DNA from: Bacteroidales bacterium
GTDB lineage: Bacteria; Bacteroidota; Bacteroidia; Bacteroidales; Muribaculaceae
DNA: 64,000 nt
NCBI GenBank assembly: GCA_015061005.1
Contig: SUXJ01000003.1
Span: forward strand, 1-64,000
Direction: 5' to 3'
Part shown: positions 36,375 through 45,731 of the stretch, in pieces
Layout: each line of letters starts with the position of its first letter
Position numbering within the stretch: the stretch's first letter is position 1
Position numbers and translations under genes: made by a program
The notes under the pieces: model-generated
What the model was told of the DNA's origin: nothing
Database searches by the model: none
The model's input: the letters and a program-made list of their open reading frames with translations, nothing else

Positions 36375-37652
36375 ATGACACGAATATTACATATCCTTTT
36401 ACTACTTGCGATCTTCTTGTCAGCGAACGCACAATCACTTGATGAATGCCGTCGACTTGCACGTGACCGATACCCCGAAATTAAACAATATGACCTGATT
36501 GCGCTGTCCGAACACTATAATCTTTCCAATGCGGCTCGCGCTTGGATTCCACAAATCAACTTGTCGGCACAAGCCACCTATCAGTCAGCAACACCAACTT
36601 ACCCCGAAGCATTTTGCTCCATTATGCAAGCAAATGGAATAGAGATGTTAGGCATCCGTAAAGACCAGCACAAAATTGCCATAGACATATCTCAAAACAT
36701 CTGGGATGGAGGTCTGTCAAAGGCAAATAAGGCTATCACTAAAGCCGATGCGGCAGAGCAACGCAGTCGTATCGAAGTGTCACTCTATGATGTGCAGGTC
36801 AGAGTGGACAATCTCTTTTTCGGAATTCTTTTGCTCGATGAACGCATTTCACAAATCGAGGCGTTGATTGAGCTGCTGAAAAGCAACCTAAAACGAATGC
36901 AATCATATTACAACAACGGTGTGGCACACCAAGCTGATGTTGATGCCGTTGAGGCGGAACTCCTTATCGCCCAACAAACTCTCGGCCAGATAGAGTCGTC
37001 GCGTGCAAGTTATCGACGCATGTTGGAGGCATACATAGGCCAACGACTTTCTGAGGAGCGACTTGAGCGACCTGCTATGCCAAAGATTACATCACGAAAC
37101 TCTGCCCGACCGGAACTGAAACTCTTTCAAACTCAAGAAAATAAATTATCTGCCCGGCGCAAAGCTATCAATGCATCATTAATGCCTAAATTGACTGCAT
37201 TCGCACAAGGTTACTACGGATATCCGGGAATGGACATGTTCAAGAGCATGATTTCAGCCAAATGGATTCCTAATGCTTTAGTCGGAATAAGAATGTCGTG
37301 GAATATAGGAGCATTCTACACTCGAAAAAATAACCTCGAGAAATTGGATGTTGCAGAACGCCAAATTGCAGTTCAACGCGAAGTGTTTCTATTTAACACA
37401 GAATTGCAAACCATGAACGACGAGGGTGAGATTGCCCGTCTTCACAAAGCCGTTGAGAACGATGCTCGCATCGTTGAACTTCGCCACCGAGTGCGTATGG
37501 CTGCTGAATCACAGTTTATAAACGGAGTAATTGACGTGACCGATTTGCTACAAAAGATTACCGACGAAACATCGGCATCGCTCGCTCTTAGCACTCATGA
37601 AATAGAATTATTACAGGCATCATATAGACTAAAAACCACTCTAAACCAATAA
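36375..37652 (+). CDS. TolC-like outer-membrane efflux protein
   Basis: A 425-residue protein with a signal peptide (ending LSANA|QS). It has two long alpha-helical repeats typical of the OEP family, with alternating coiled-coil segments near residues 100-200 and 320-420. It would form the outer-membrane channel of the pump encoded downstream. The spacing to the neighbouring genes is 4 and 3 bases. Confidence 0.88.
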   Translation: MTRILHILLLLAIFLSANAQSLDECRRLARDRYPEIKQYDLIALSEHYNLSNAARAWIPQINLSAQATYQSATPTYPEAFCSIMQANGIEMLGIRKDQHKIAIDISQNIWDGGLSKANKAITKADAAEQRSRIEVSLYDVQVRVDNLFFGILLLDERISQIEALIELLKSNLKRMQSYYNNGVAHQADVDAVEAELLIAQQTLGQIESSRASYRRMLEAYIGQRLSEERLERPAMPKITSRNSARPELKLFQTQENKLSARRKAINASLMPKLTAFAQGYYGYPGMDMFKSMISAKWIPNALVGIRMSWNIGAFYTRKNNLEKLDVAERQIAVQREVFLFNTELQTMNDEGEIARLHKAVENDARIVELRHRVRMAAESQFINGVIDVTDLLQKITDETSASLALSTHEIELLQASYRLKTTLNQ

Positions 37653-37655
37653 GAA

Positions 37656-38540
37656 ATGAAACACGTCACATACATTGCCACAGCTATCCTTGTTGCTTCA
37701 TGCAGCTCTGACGCGGAATTTGATGCTCAGGGCACATTTGAAGCAACCGAAGTCATCATCTCATCAGAGGCCACAGGTCGAATTCTCAATTTCGCCACAG
37801 AGGAGGGTATGACGGTCGGTGCCAATCAAACGCTCGGCGAAATTGACAGCATACAACTTCACTTACAACGCAATGAACTTGCCGCACGACAATCGGCTTT
37901 GCTTGGTTCGCGACCAAATACTCAAAAACAAGTGGCATCCTTGCGGGAACAGATTGTTTCGCAAAAAAACGAACTCCGCCGAGTTGAAAATATGTATAAA
38001 GATGGTGCGGCAACGCAGAAACAACTTGACGATATTGAGGCGCAAATAAAAATCTTAGAGAGTCAATTGGTGGCAACGCTCTCAACTCTCGATAATAATA
38101 ATGCAACTATCAATGGCAACTCTGCTGCCTTGGAAGCACAAATCGCTGCACTAAATGATAGAATCGCAAAGTGTCGAATTGTTTCTCCAATAAGCGGCAC
38201 CGTGTTGGTCAAATACGCCGAAGCCGGTGAATTTGCAACCGTAGGCAAACCTTTGCTGAAAATTGCCGACCTTGAAAATATCTACTTACGTGCCTACTTC
38301 ACCTCTGCTCAACTTGCCAACATCAACTTGGGCGATGAAGTAACGGTTGTGGCCGACTTCGGAAGCAATAATCGCTACAACTACACGGGACGCATCATGT
38401 GGATATCATCGGAGTGCGAGTTTACTCCGAAAACGATACAAACGAAAGATTCCCGGGCAAACCTTGTCTATGCCGTAAAGGTTGCCGTCAAAAATGACGG
38501 TAGGCTGAAGATCGGATTGGCAGGTGACGTCATCCTATAA
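37656..38540 (+). CDS. HlyD-family membrane-fusion lipoprotein
   Basis: A 294-residue periplasmic adaptor. A lipobox LVASC puts the lipidated cysteine at residue 16. The order is a first lipoyl half (SSEATGRILNFATEEGMTVG), an alpha-helical hairpin with heptads (about 70-160), the second lipoyl half (CRIVSPISGTVLVKYAEAGEF) and a beta-barrel domain. It resembles YbhG/EmrA-type adaptors that link the ABC pump to the TolC-like channel. Confidence 0.88.
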   Translation: MKHVTYIATAILVASCSSDAEFDAQGTFEATEVIISSEATGRILNFATEEGMTVGANQTLGEIDSIQLHLQRNELAARQSALLGSRPNTQKQVASLREQIVSQKNELRRVENMYKDGAATQKQLDDIEAQIKILESQLVATLSTLDNNNATINGNSAALEAQIAALNDRIAKCRIVSPISGTVLVKYAEAGEFATVGKPLLKIADLENIYLRAYFTSAQLANINLGDEVTVVADFGSNNRYNYTGRIMWISSECEFTPKTIQTKDSRANLVYAVKVAVKNDGRLKIGLAGDVIL

Positions 38541-38542
38541 TT

Positions 38543-39442
38543 ATGAATGCAATTGAAGTACATAATCTTTCGAAAAGCTACGGCAAGCTACACGCGCTCA
38601 CCGATGTGTCGTTCTCCGTGGAAACGGGTGAATTATTTGGCATCATCGGGCCCGATGGCGCAGGCAAGACCACGCTGTTCCGACTATTGACAACTCTTAT
38701 CAATCCCGATTCGGGCAGTGCCATAGTTGACAACTGCGACATTGCAAAAGATTACCTCTCAATTCGCTCGCGCGTAGGTTATATGCCCGGACGGTTTTCG
38801 CTCTATCCCGATTTGACTGTTGAGGAAAACTTGAAGTTTTTTGCTTCATTATTTGGCACTACGTTAGATGCTTCATTTGACCTTATAGCACCCATCTACA
38901 AGCAAATAGCACCTTTTAGTTCACGTCGTGCGGGAAAACTCTCGGGTGGCATGAAGCAGAAACTTGCCTTATCGTGTGCATTAATTCATCGCCCGAAGGT
39001 GTTGTTTCTTGACGAACCGACAACCGGGGTTGATGCCGTGTCGCGCAGTGAATTTTGGGACATGCTTTCGAATTTGAAGAATCACAACATAACAATCTTG
39101 GTATCAACGCCCTATATGGACGAAGCGAGCCGCTGCAATCGCATTGCATTGTGCAACGAAGGCCGAATTTTAGGCATTGACACCCCCGATGAAATTATGC
39201 GCAGCTTTGATAAGCAACTATATGGCATAAAATCAAGCAACATGTATTCCTTATTAGAACGAGCTCGCAAAGTAGAAGGTGTTGAGGACTGCTATCCTTT
39301 CGGTGAAAGACACCATTTGTTGGCCGGACCCAGCTTCGACATACAGATGTTTACCGCTCAACTTAACGACATCCGAGACTTGGACATAGTGCGTGTAGAG
39401 CCGACTATTGAGGATATGTTCATAAAACTGATGAAGCAATGA
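38543..39442 (+). CDS. ABC transporter ATPase (first of two)
   Basis: A 299-residue ATPase. Walker A is GPDGAGKT at 36-43, the signature LSGGMKQKL lies near residue 133, and Walker B with the D-loop is VLFLDEPTTGVD. The switch histidine position reads VSTPYMDEA, with proline in place of the usual histidine. The C-terminal 90 residues form the extra domain of ABC-2 exporters. The stop overlaps the next gene by 4 bases. Confidence 0.88.
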   Translation: MNAIEVHNLSKSYGKLHALTDVSFSVETGELFGIIGPDGAGKTTLFRLLTTLINPDSGSAIVDNCDIAKDYLSIRSRVGYMPGRFSLYPDLTVEENLKFFASLFGTTLDASFDLIAPIYKQIAPFSSRRAGKLSGGMKQKLALSCALIHRPKVLFLDEPTTGVDAVSRSEFWDMLSNLKNHNITILVSTPYMDEASRCNRIALCNEGRILGIDTPDEIMRSFDKQLYGIKSSNMYSLLERARKVEGVEDCYPFGERHHLLAGPSFDIQMFTAQLNDIRDLDIVRVEPTIEDMFIKLMKQ

Positions 39443-40179
39443 ACGACATTATAATATCCGTAAGCGAACTAACCAAGCGTTTTGGCAACTTCACAGCAGT
39501 TGACCGAATTTCATTTGATGTTCGTCGAGGCGAAATCTTCGGTTTTCTCGGAGCAAATGGAGCCGGTAAAACAACCGCAATGCGTATGCTTTGCGGCTTA
39601 AGTTACCCATCATCGGGCAATGGCGTTGTGGCCGGCTACGATGTGCTGACTGAGGGCGAGAAGATTAAGCGCCATATCGGCTATATGAGCCAACGATTTT
39701 CACTTTATAACGACCTGACTGTCGGGGAAAATATGCGCTTATTTGCCGGCATCTACGGCCTTTCACGGAAACAAACCGAACAACGCATATCTGAACTTCT
39801 CATGCAACTCAATTTTTCATCGGAGCGTAACACTCTTGTAAGTTCACTCCCTCTCGGTTGGAAGCAAAAACTGTCGTTTGCCATTGCCTCGATTCATAAA
39901 CCGGAAGTAATATTTTTAGATGAACCGACCGGAGGTGTGGACCCCGTTACTCGTCGGCAATTTTGGGAGATGATTTACGAAGCGGCTGAAAAGGGCACAA
40001 CAATTTTCGTCACCACTCACTACATGGACGAAGCGGAGTATTGCTCCCGAGTATCAATAATGGTTGACGGCAAAATTCGCGCACTTGACACTCCGTCACG
40101 TCTTAAACAACAATTTTCTGCAAAGTCTATGGACGAAGTGTTTCGCACGCTGGCTCGCGGAGCTGAAAGAGGAATGTAG
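39439..40179 (+). CDS. ABC transporter ATPase (second of two)
   Basis: A 246-residue ATPase. Walker A is GANGAGKT at 38-45, Walker B is VIFLDEPTGGVD and the switch region is VTTHYMDEA with its histidine. The signature is non-standard: SLPLGWKQKL in place of LSGGQ. In YbhF-type exporters the two ATPase halves form one active and one altered signature; here they are separate genes. The two ATPases probably form a heterodimer. Confidence 0.88.
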   Translation: MNDIIISVSELTKRFGNFTAVDRISFDVRRGEIFGFLGANGAGKTTAMRMLCGLSYPSSGNGVVAGYDVLTEGEKIKRHIGYMSQRFSLYNDLTVGENMRLFAGIYGLSRKQTEQRISELLMQLNFSSERNTLVSSLPLGWKQKLSFAIASIHKPEVIFLDEPTGGVDPVTRRQFWEMIYEAAEKGTTIFVTTHYMDEAEYCSRVSIMVDGKIRALDTPSRLKQQFSAKSMDEVFRTLARGAERGM

Positions 40180-40182
40180 ATT

Positions 40183-41277
40183 ATGAAAAATGCCTTTGGT
40201 TCATTCGCAAAAAAGGAGTCTTTACATATACTGCGGGACAAGCGCACAATGCTCGTTGTGATGCTAATCCCGGTGATACTCATGGTGCTCTTCGGCTTCG
40301 CAATATCAACGGAAGTAAACAATATCAACGTTGCAGTAGTCGCCGGAGAACGCACCGATGGAGTCCGTGATGCCGTGGAGCGATTGTCTCAAAACGAATA
40401 CTTCACGTTCAAGGGATATATCACACCGAACAATATCGACCCATGGATGCGTTCCGGCAAAGTAGATGCTGTGGCGGTTTTTGATTCTGACTTCGACAAG
40501 CGCATTGCGCAATCGGCGGCAGGCTTGCCGACCAAACCCGTTGTTCAACTCATCGTTGATGCCTCGAATGTCAATACGGCAGCATCGGCAACGGCATATT
40601 TGCAAAGTGTTATTCTCGGCTCGGCATCTCCACAAACCATGTTCGAGACCAGAATGTTGTTCAATCCGCAGATGAAGTCAGCCTATAACTTTGTGCCGGG
40701 AATTATGGGGCTGATTTTTATATTGGTGTGCGCTTTGATGACCTCAGTATCCATTGTTCGCGAAAAGGAAATGGGCACGATGGAGGTGTTATTGGTTTCG
40801 CCTGTAAGCCCCTCAAAAATAATTTTTGCAAAAATGATTCCTTACTTTGCTATCTCGTGCATCGTATTGATAACCGTTTTGCTTTTGGCGCGATATTTGC
40901 TCGAAATTCCAATGTCGGGTGGCATTGGTGGCATATTCTCCCTATCATTATTATATATTTTGCTCTCTTTATCGCTCGGGCTGCTCGTCTCAACTATCGC
41001 TACTACCCAGATGGCTGCATTGCTAATTTCTGCCATGGTGATGATGATGCCAATCTTGATGCTCTCGGGCATGCTGTTTCCGATTGAGAATTTGCCTAAG
41101 TTTTTCCAAGTCGTTTCAAATATCATACCCGCTCGTTGGTATATCGATGCCGTGCGAAAAATGATGATTCAAGGATTGCCTATCGCTGCCGTATGGAAAA
41201 ATTATGCTATACTAATGGGTATGACCGTGGCAATTCTCGGTGTGTCATTAAAAAAATTCAACGATAAATTAGAATAG
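40183..41277 (+). CDS. ABC-2 type transporter permease (first)
   Basis: A 364-residue inner-membrane permease with one N-terminal transmembrane helix, a large periplasmic domain (about 45-175) and five C-terminal helices. The block EKEMGTMEVLLVSPVSPSKI is the typical ABC2_membrane coupling region, and the LLSGMLFPIENLP segment matches YhhJ/YbhS-like exporters. It pairs with the next permease. Confidence 0.88.
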   Translation: MKNAFGSFAKKESLHILRDKRTMLVVMLIPVILMVLFGFAISTEVNNINVAVVAGERTDGVRDAVERLSQNEYFTFKGYITPNNIDPWMRSGKVDAVAVFDSDFDKRIAQSAAGLPTKPVVQLIVDASNVNTAASATAYLQSVILGSASPQTMFETRMLFNPQMKSAYNFVPGIMGLIFILVCALMTSVSIVREKEMGTMEVLLVSPVSPSKIIFAKMIPYFAISCIVLITVLLLARYLLEIPMSGGIGGIFSLSLLYILLSLSLGLLVSTIATTQMAALLISAMVMMMPILMLSGMLFPIENLPKFFQVVSNIIPARWYIDAVRKMMIQGLPIAAVWKNYAILMGMTVAILGVSLKKFNDKLE

Positions 41278-41279
41278 CC

Positions 41280-42386
41280 ATGAGAGCTTTTATCGTACTT
41301 GTACAAAAGGAATTCCTACAGATTAAGCGTAATTCGTTCCTTCCTCGGCTCATTATCGCCTTTCCAATATTGGTAATGTTATTGATGCCGCTCATCATGA
41401 CGATGGACGTTCGTAATGTCAATGTTGCCGTTGTCGACCTCGACCGCTCTACTACGTCTCGCCGCATAGAATCACATATTGAAGCATCAAAATTCCTCGT
41501 CTTGACACAAGTTTCCGCAGAGTATCAATCAGCACTCAAGGAGTTGGAACAAGGGGCAATCGACGTCATAGTGCAAATCCCCGAGCACTTCGAACGCGAC
41601 ATGATGGCGGTAGCATCTCCCCCGCGAATCAGCATAACCGCCAATGCTGTAAATGCCACTAAGGGCGCTATGGGAATGCAGTATGTCATGCAAACGATTG
41701 CCCACTCGCTGAATGAACTGCGTAGCACAAAGAGTCCGGCCAAGTTCTCGGACATGATTACAGTGGATAATCGCTATAATCCAACCCTCAACTACCGCCA
41801 CTATATGATTCCGGCTCTGATGATTATACTCTTCATTCTGATTTGCGGTTTCCTCCCGGCGTTAAGCATCGTGGGCGAAAAGGAAAGCGGATCCATTGAG
41901 CAAATCAATGTTACTCCGCTATCGCGCCTCACGTTTACCCTTGCCAAACTTACACCTTATTGGTTAATCGGATTGTTTGTGGTAACTGTGGCAATGCTCG
42001 TGGCTTACTTTGCGTATGGATTAGTCCCCGTTGGCTCTGTTGGAGCCATATATCTTGGAGCCATTCTTTTCATCTTAACTATTTCCGGGTTTAGTTTAAC
42101 GATTGCCAACTTCTCGGAAACAATGCAGCAAACAATGTTTGTGATGTTCTTCTTTATAATGATTTTTATGCTAATGAGCGGTTTGCTGACTCCGGTGGAC
42201 TCAATGCCTGAGTGGGCACAAAAATTTACGACGATTCTACCTCCGCGATACTATGTTGAAATACTACGCTCGGTCTATCTCAAAGGCTCCTCGATAGCCG
42301 AGCTGTCAACAAACTTCATAGCGCTTGGCTCCTTCGCCTTAATCTTCAACACCCTCGCTGCCATCACTTATAAAAAGCAGGCTTAA
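41280..42386 (+). CDS. ABC-2 type transporter permease (second)
   Basis: A 368-residue paralogue of the preceding permease, with the same layout: one helix, periplasmic domain, five helices. GEKESGSIEQINVTPLSRL is the coupling block and LMSGLLTPVDSMPEW the conserved loop. It ends the efflux operon and is followed by a terminator hairpin. Confidence 0.88.
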   Translation: MRAFIVLVQKEFLQIKRNSFLPRLIIAFPILVMLLMPLIMTMDVRNVNVAVVDLDRSTTSRRIESHIEASKFLVLTQVSAEYQSALKELEQGAIDVIVQIPEHFERDMMAVASPPRISITANAVNATKGAMGMQYVMQTIAHSLNELRSTKSPAKFSDMITVDNRYNPTLNYRHYMIPALMIILFILICGFLPALSIVGEKESGSIEQINVTPLSRLTFTLAKLTPYWLIGLFVVTVAMLVAYFAYGLVPVGSVGAIYLGAILFILTISGFSLTIANFSETMQQTMFVMFFFIMIFMLMSGLLTPVDSMPEWAQKFTTILPPRYYVEILRSVYLKGSSIAELSTNFIALGSFALIFNTLAAITYKKQA

Positions 42387-42422
42387 AAACTTAAGCAAAC
42401 TGAAAGGAGGTAACAAAAGAAT

Positions 42423-42462
42423 AGCCCCGAACTAAAAAATCCGGGGCTGTTTACGTTTTTTT
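42423..42462. terminator. Bidirectional terminator between the efflux operon and nagA
   Basis: AGCCCCG (42423-42429) pairs with CGGGGCT (42442-42448). A T-run follows on the plus strand at 42456-42462 and the loop and far side are A-rich, so the hairpin can act for both convergent transcripts. Confidence 0.8.
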
Positions 42463-42475
42463 ATGAATATCAACG

Positions 42476-43639
42476 TTAAATAGTATAGGTGCCTTCAACG
42501 AGTTGACCCATCGCCCATACGGCGCGAACATTCAACTTGTCGTCGAGAACCATTATATCCGCATCTTTATCTTTTTGCAATGAGCCCTTGCGATCATAAA
42601 CCTTCATGATCTTGGCAGGAGTTTCCGAAGCCATGCGCACTGCGTCTTCCAACGGAATTTCCGCCTTCTGAACCAAAGTTTGAATCAAGCGGTCCATCGT
42701 AGCAACCGATCCGGCAAGCGCAGAGCGATCAGCGAGCTTACATACGCCGTCCTCAATAATCACGCGGGGGTCAAATGCCGTGGTGCTGTCGCTGGCGGCA
42801 CATGCAAGCGCATCGGTGATAACGCATGCGCGTTCCACACCCTTGATGCGATGTATCAGGCGCAAAATGGTGGGAGGCACATGAATGCCGTCGGCCACTA
42901 CCTCAACGGTCATATCATCATGCAGATATATACTTTCTACCGTTCCCTCATACTTATATTCGCGACGCTTGTGGAAACCGGGCATCGCATTATAGAAGTG
43001 AGTGGCATGTGTATAGCCGCTCTTGCGTGCTGCATGAATATCTTCATATTCTGCCTGAGTATGTGCCACGGATGCCAAAATACCTTTCTCTGTAATATAC
43101 TTGCCAAACTGCATGGCACCGGGGAGCTCGGGGGCAGCATCCCAGCGTTTTATGCAATCCCACTTTTCAACTAAGGGAATATACTCGGTCGGATCGGGAT
43201 TCTTGATGTTCTCAGGAATCTGTCCGCCGGCCATTGCCATGTTCAGATAATGACCTTCAAGGTGCAAACCGAGCACCGGGCTATTGGGTTCCGCCATCAT
43301 CTTGGTGCAGACTTCGGCCGCAGCCTCAATCATAGGCACGGTTGACGATGAAAGTGTGGGGAAAAGACTTGTCGTACCATGTTTCATGTGCGCGGCAATA
43401 GCTCCGCGGAAGGCCTCTTCTGTTCCCTCCATGAAGTCACAACCTCCGCCGCCGTGGATATGAATTTCCACACCGCCGGGCACAACATACATACCCTTCA
43501 CGTCAATAACTTCTGCGCCAACCACTGCAAGATCGCAGTTGGTTACTTCCAAAATTTTGTTATCACGAATGATAACCGAGCCATCCTTAAGCCAACCCTG
43601 AGGAGTCAGAATCTTGGCATTAATAATCTGTGTTAACAT
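42476..43639 (-). CDS. nagA: N-acetylglucosamine-6-phosphate deacetylase
   Basis: A 387-residue amidohydrolase that deacetylates GlcNAc-6-P. The metal motif is H60-I-H62 in VEIHIHGGGG. LHLEGHYLN contains the conserved glutamate of the metal site; VAHTQAEYED and HATHFYNAMPGFHKR carry metal- and substrate-binding histidines, and ITDALACAA the catalytic aspartate. The enzyme feeds GlcNAc into glycolysis, which complements the GH130 enzyme at 54.3 kb if that releases GlcNAc. It has a long structured leader. Confidence 0.93.
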   Translation of the reverse strand: MLTQIINAKILTPQGWLKDGSVIIRDNKILEVTNCDLAVVGAEVIDVKGMYVVPGGVEIHIHGGGGCDFMEGTEEAFRGAIAAHMKHGTTSLFPTLSSSTVPMIEAAAEVCTKMMAEPNSPVLGLHLEGHYLNMAMAGGQIPENIKNPDPTEYIPLVEKWDCIKRWDAAPELPGAMQFGKYITEKGILASVAHTQAEYEDIHAARKSGYTHATHFYNAMPGFHKRREYKYEGTVESIYLHDDMTVEVVADGIHVPPTILRLIHRIKGVERACVITDALACAASDSTTAFDPRVIIEDGVCKLADRSALAGSVATMDRLIQTLVQKAEIPLEDAVRMASETPAKIMKVYDRKGSLQKDKDADIMVLDDKLNVRAVWAMGQLVEGTYTI

Positions 43640-43676
43640 GTTTATAGTTGATTAGGTATTTTTGACCGCTCATAAA

Positions 43677-43734
43677 CCTCTCTTCGCATCTCCATAAAAA
43701 TCATTATGCGCAAAACATGGAGATGCTCGAGAGG
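43677..43734 (-). promoter_or_regulatory. Long hairpin in the nagA leader
   Basis: The two arms 43677-43695 and 43717-43734 are nearly complementary (CCTCTC and GCATCTCCAT against ATGGAGATGC and GAGAGG) around a 21-base loop. The hairpin lies between the nagA start (43639) and the candidate -7 box at 43749-43756, so it is in the mRNA leader. Role unknown. Confidence 0.6.
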
Positions 43735-43748
43735 TCGATTAACTCGCG

Positions 43749-43756
43749 CAAAGTTA
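43749..43756 (-). promoter_or_regulatory. -7 box of nagA
   Basis: TAACTTTG on the minus strand (complement of 43749-43756). A TTG (complement of 43780-43782) lies 23 bp away, slightly farther than usual. Confidence 0.55.
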
Positions 43757-43858
43757 CAAAAAATAGTGTTATTTTTTTACAATATTTATAAGTTTTTTGC
43801 AACACTTTATTCAAGGCTATCCCGTATGGACTTAAAGTAGGTTAAAATGGCAAATACG

Positions 43859-43890
43859 TTTGACGATAGTTCGAAAAGTGTGTAACTTTG
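43859..43890 (+). promoter_or_regulatory. Promoter of the phospholipase gene
   Basis: TTTG at 43859-43862, 20-bp spacer, TAACTTTG at 43883-43890. The ATG is at 43900, so the leader is only a few bases. Confidence 0.72.
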
Positions 43891-43899
43891 CTCCTCAAA

Positions 43900-44757
43900 A
43901 TGAGGAAATTTGCAGTCATATTATTCATTCTTATCACCGCATTTGCGACCACCAAGTCTCATGCGCAAATAATTGTACGCGATGATTCCATTGCCCGCTT
44001 TGATGCAGACTCCTTGCGTTATGCCTACGACAAGGGCCCGTATTTTTCTTTCTATAAAGACAACTATTTTATCTTCGGTCCCCCCATCGGATCAAAACCC
44101 ACGGTCGAAAATACCAACGTAAAGTTCCAAATTTCCTTTCAGCAAAAGCTAACCCGAAGCACCCTGCCGTGGAACACCTATCTCTATCTGTTCTACACTC
44201 AGAAGTGCTTTTGGAACATATTGCAAAACTCCCTGCCGATGACCGACTTGAACTTCAACCCCGGCATTGGCATTGCACGCCCGTTTTTCTCCACTCGCAC
44301 CGGGCAATACGTTGGCAAGGCATTCTTCTCCATTGAGCATGAAAGCAACGGACGTGGAGGCGAAGCATCGCGCTCATGGAATCGCATAACCATAGGTGGC
44401 TCCGTATTTATTGACAAAAACATCATGGTTAGCGGCAAATTTTGGATTCCGATAATTGATGGCGAACACAACAAAGACATCCTGAAATATTGCGGAATAT
44501 ACCAAACAGGAGTTCAATTCATGACAGACAATCGGCGCATCGGAGTTTCCGTGGTGCTCACAAAACGTAGGGATTGGAATCCGTTCCACAACAACCTTGA
44601 ACTCAACTTCAAATGGCGATTCTCCTCAAATGCCAACCAATACTTGTTCGTGCAATACTATAACGGCTACGGCGAAGGCTTGCTTGCCTACAAAGAACAC
44701 CATAGCTCGCTGAGAATCGGAATATGCCTCAGCCCGATGTTCTTCAGCGAATTTTAG
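43900..44757 (+). CDS. Outer-membrane phospholipase A1 (PldA-like)
   Basis: A 285-residue protein with a signal peptide (cleavage near SHA|QI) and a 12-strand-type barrel. FYTQKCFWN, the catalytic H147-E-S149-N-G (IEHESNGRGG) and the closing YNGYGEGLLAY are the family blocks of OMPLA, which uses a Ser-His-Asn triad and calcium. It would hydrolyse phospholipids that reach the outer leaflet. The ATG at 43900 is preferred to an in-frame TTG at 43888 inside the promoter. The 3' end overlaps the convergent membrane-protein gene by 14 bases. Confidence 0.88.
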   Translation: MRKFAVILFILITAFATTKSHAQIIVRDDSIARFDADSLRYAYDKGPYFSFYKDNYFIFGPPIGSKPTVENTNVKFQISFQQKLTRSTLPWNTYLYLFYTQKCFWNILQNSLPMTDLNFNPGIGIARPFFSTRTGQYVGKAFFSIEHESNGRGGEASRSWNRITIGGSVFIDKNIMVSGKFWIPIIDGEHNKDILKYCGIYQTGVQFMTDNRRIGVSVVLTKRRDWNPFHNNLELNFKWRFSSNANQYLFVQYYNGYGEGLLAYKEHHSSLRIGICLSPMFFSEF

Positions 44758-45163
44758 GCTGCGAAAACATCTCTTTGAGAAACCAAATAGCCGACAAAAC
44801 CAACATCGGACCCAAACCCGAGTAGAACGATGCCGTAAACTCTACCGGAGTGCAGCCCAGTACCCTCAACACAACGCCCAATCCGCTCATACACACAACC
44901 AAAACCCATCCCCTCACCGGGAAAGTTTGCCATATCGAAGTCTTCTCGGGCAATGATGCTATGTGGCTGACATACCGCCGAACAATGCCCCGAAACATAA
45001 AAAAGAAAGAAATCAAGACAAACAGCGTAATTAGTCCAAGCCACCATAACTTATCACTCTGAACCGCCGCATAAGCTGCAACTCCCCTTGCCGCCACAAT
45101 CATACCGGGCACACCCCAAATCAAGGCAGCCGCCAAATAACAAAATTCGCGTCTAATCTCCAT
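44744..45163 (-). CDS. Small integral membrane protein of unknown function
   Basis: A 139-residue protein with four hydrophobic segments (about 8-30, 38-58, 80-103 and 112-130). No signature motif is visible. The start ATG at 45163 is 50 bases past the ispF stop, so it may share the ispF transcript. I do not recognise the family. Confidence 0.65.
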   Translation of the reverse strand: MEIRREFCYLAAALIWGVPGMIVAARGVAAYAAVQSDKLWWLGLITLFVLISFFFMFRGIVRRYVSHIASLPEKTSIWQTFPVRGWVLVVCMSGLGVVLRVLGCTPVEFTASFYSGLGPMLVLSAIWFLKEMFSQPKIR

Positions 45164-45212
45164 AACTAAAAATTGACAATCCTGTTTTCGTCACCAAACC
45201 AACCTTAGGCGT

Positions 45213-45731
45213 TTAGACGATGAGGGCGGTGGCTTGGGCGGCTATGCCTTCGCGGCGGCCTGTGAAGCCGAGTCGTTCTGTTGTTGTGGCTTTTATGGAG
45301 ACGCAGTCCAAGGCTATGCCGAGGTCTGCGGCCACTGTTTCGCGCATCTGCTCAATGTAGGGTAGCAGTTTGGGAGCCTGCGCAATTATGGTGACGTCAA
45401 CATTGCCGATGCGGTAGCCTTTCTCGGCTATTATTTCTACGATGCGACGTAGCAACACGCGTGAGTCTGCGCCTTTGTAAGTGGGGTCGGTGTCGGGAAA
45501 ATGATAGCCGATGTCGCGGAGGGCTGCGGCTCCGAGCAGGGCATCACTTAGAGCATGAAGCGCAACGTCGGCATCTGAGTGCCCAAGCAGTCCGAGTTCG
45601 TAGGGCACTTTGACTCCGCAGAGCCAAAGTTCGCGGTTCTCGGCAAATCGATGTACGTCAAACCCATTTCCAATGCGAGGCAATTTAGTGGAGAGTGGAG
45701 AGTGGAGAGTGGAGATTGGTAAAGTGTTCAT
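45213..45731 (-). CDS. ispF: 2-C-methyl-D-erythritol 2,4-cyclodiphosphate synthase
   Basis: A 172-residue enzyme of the MEP isoprenoid pathway that forms the cyclodiphosphate with loss of CMP. The zinc ligands are in GFDVHRF (D25, H27) and the core blocks are [28 protein letters not shown] and [14 protein letters not shown]. The usual protein starts close to G-F-D-V-H, but here about 16 residues precede it. Residues 7-15 (STLHSPLST) are encoded by the left inverted repeat of the adjacent element, so the start codon itself appears to come from the insertion. The frame also remains open to 45815, but the ATG at 45731 is the best start. Confidence 0.92.
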   Translation of the reverse strand: MNTLPISTLHSPLSTKLPRIGNGFDVHRFAENRELWLCGVKVPYELGLLGHSDADVALHALSDALLGAAALRDIGYHFPDTDPTYKGADSRVLLRRIVEIIAEKGYRIGNVDVTIIAQAPKLLPYIEQMRETVAADLGIALDCVSIKATTTERLGFTGRREGIAAQATALIV

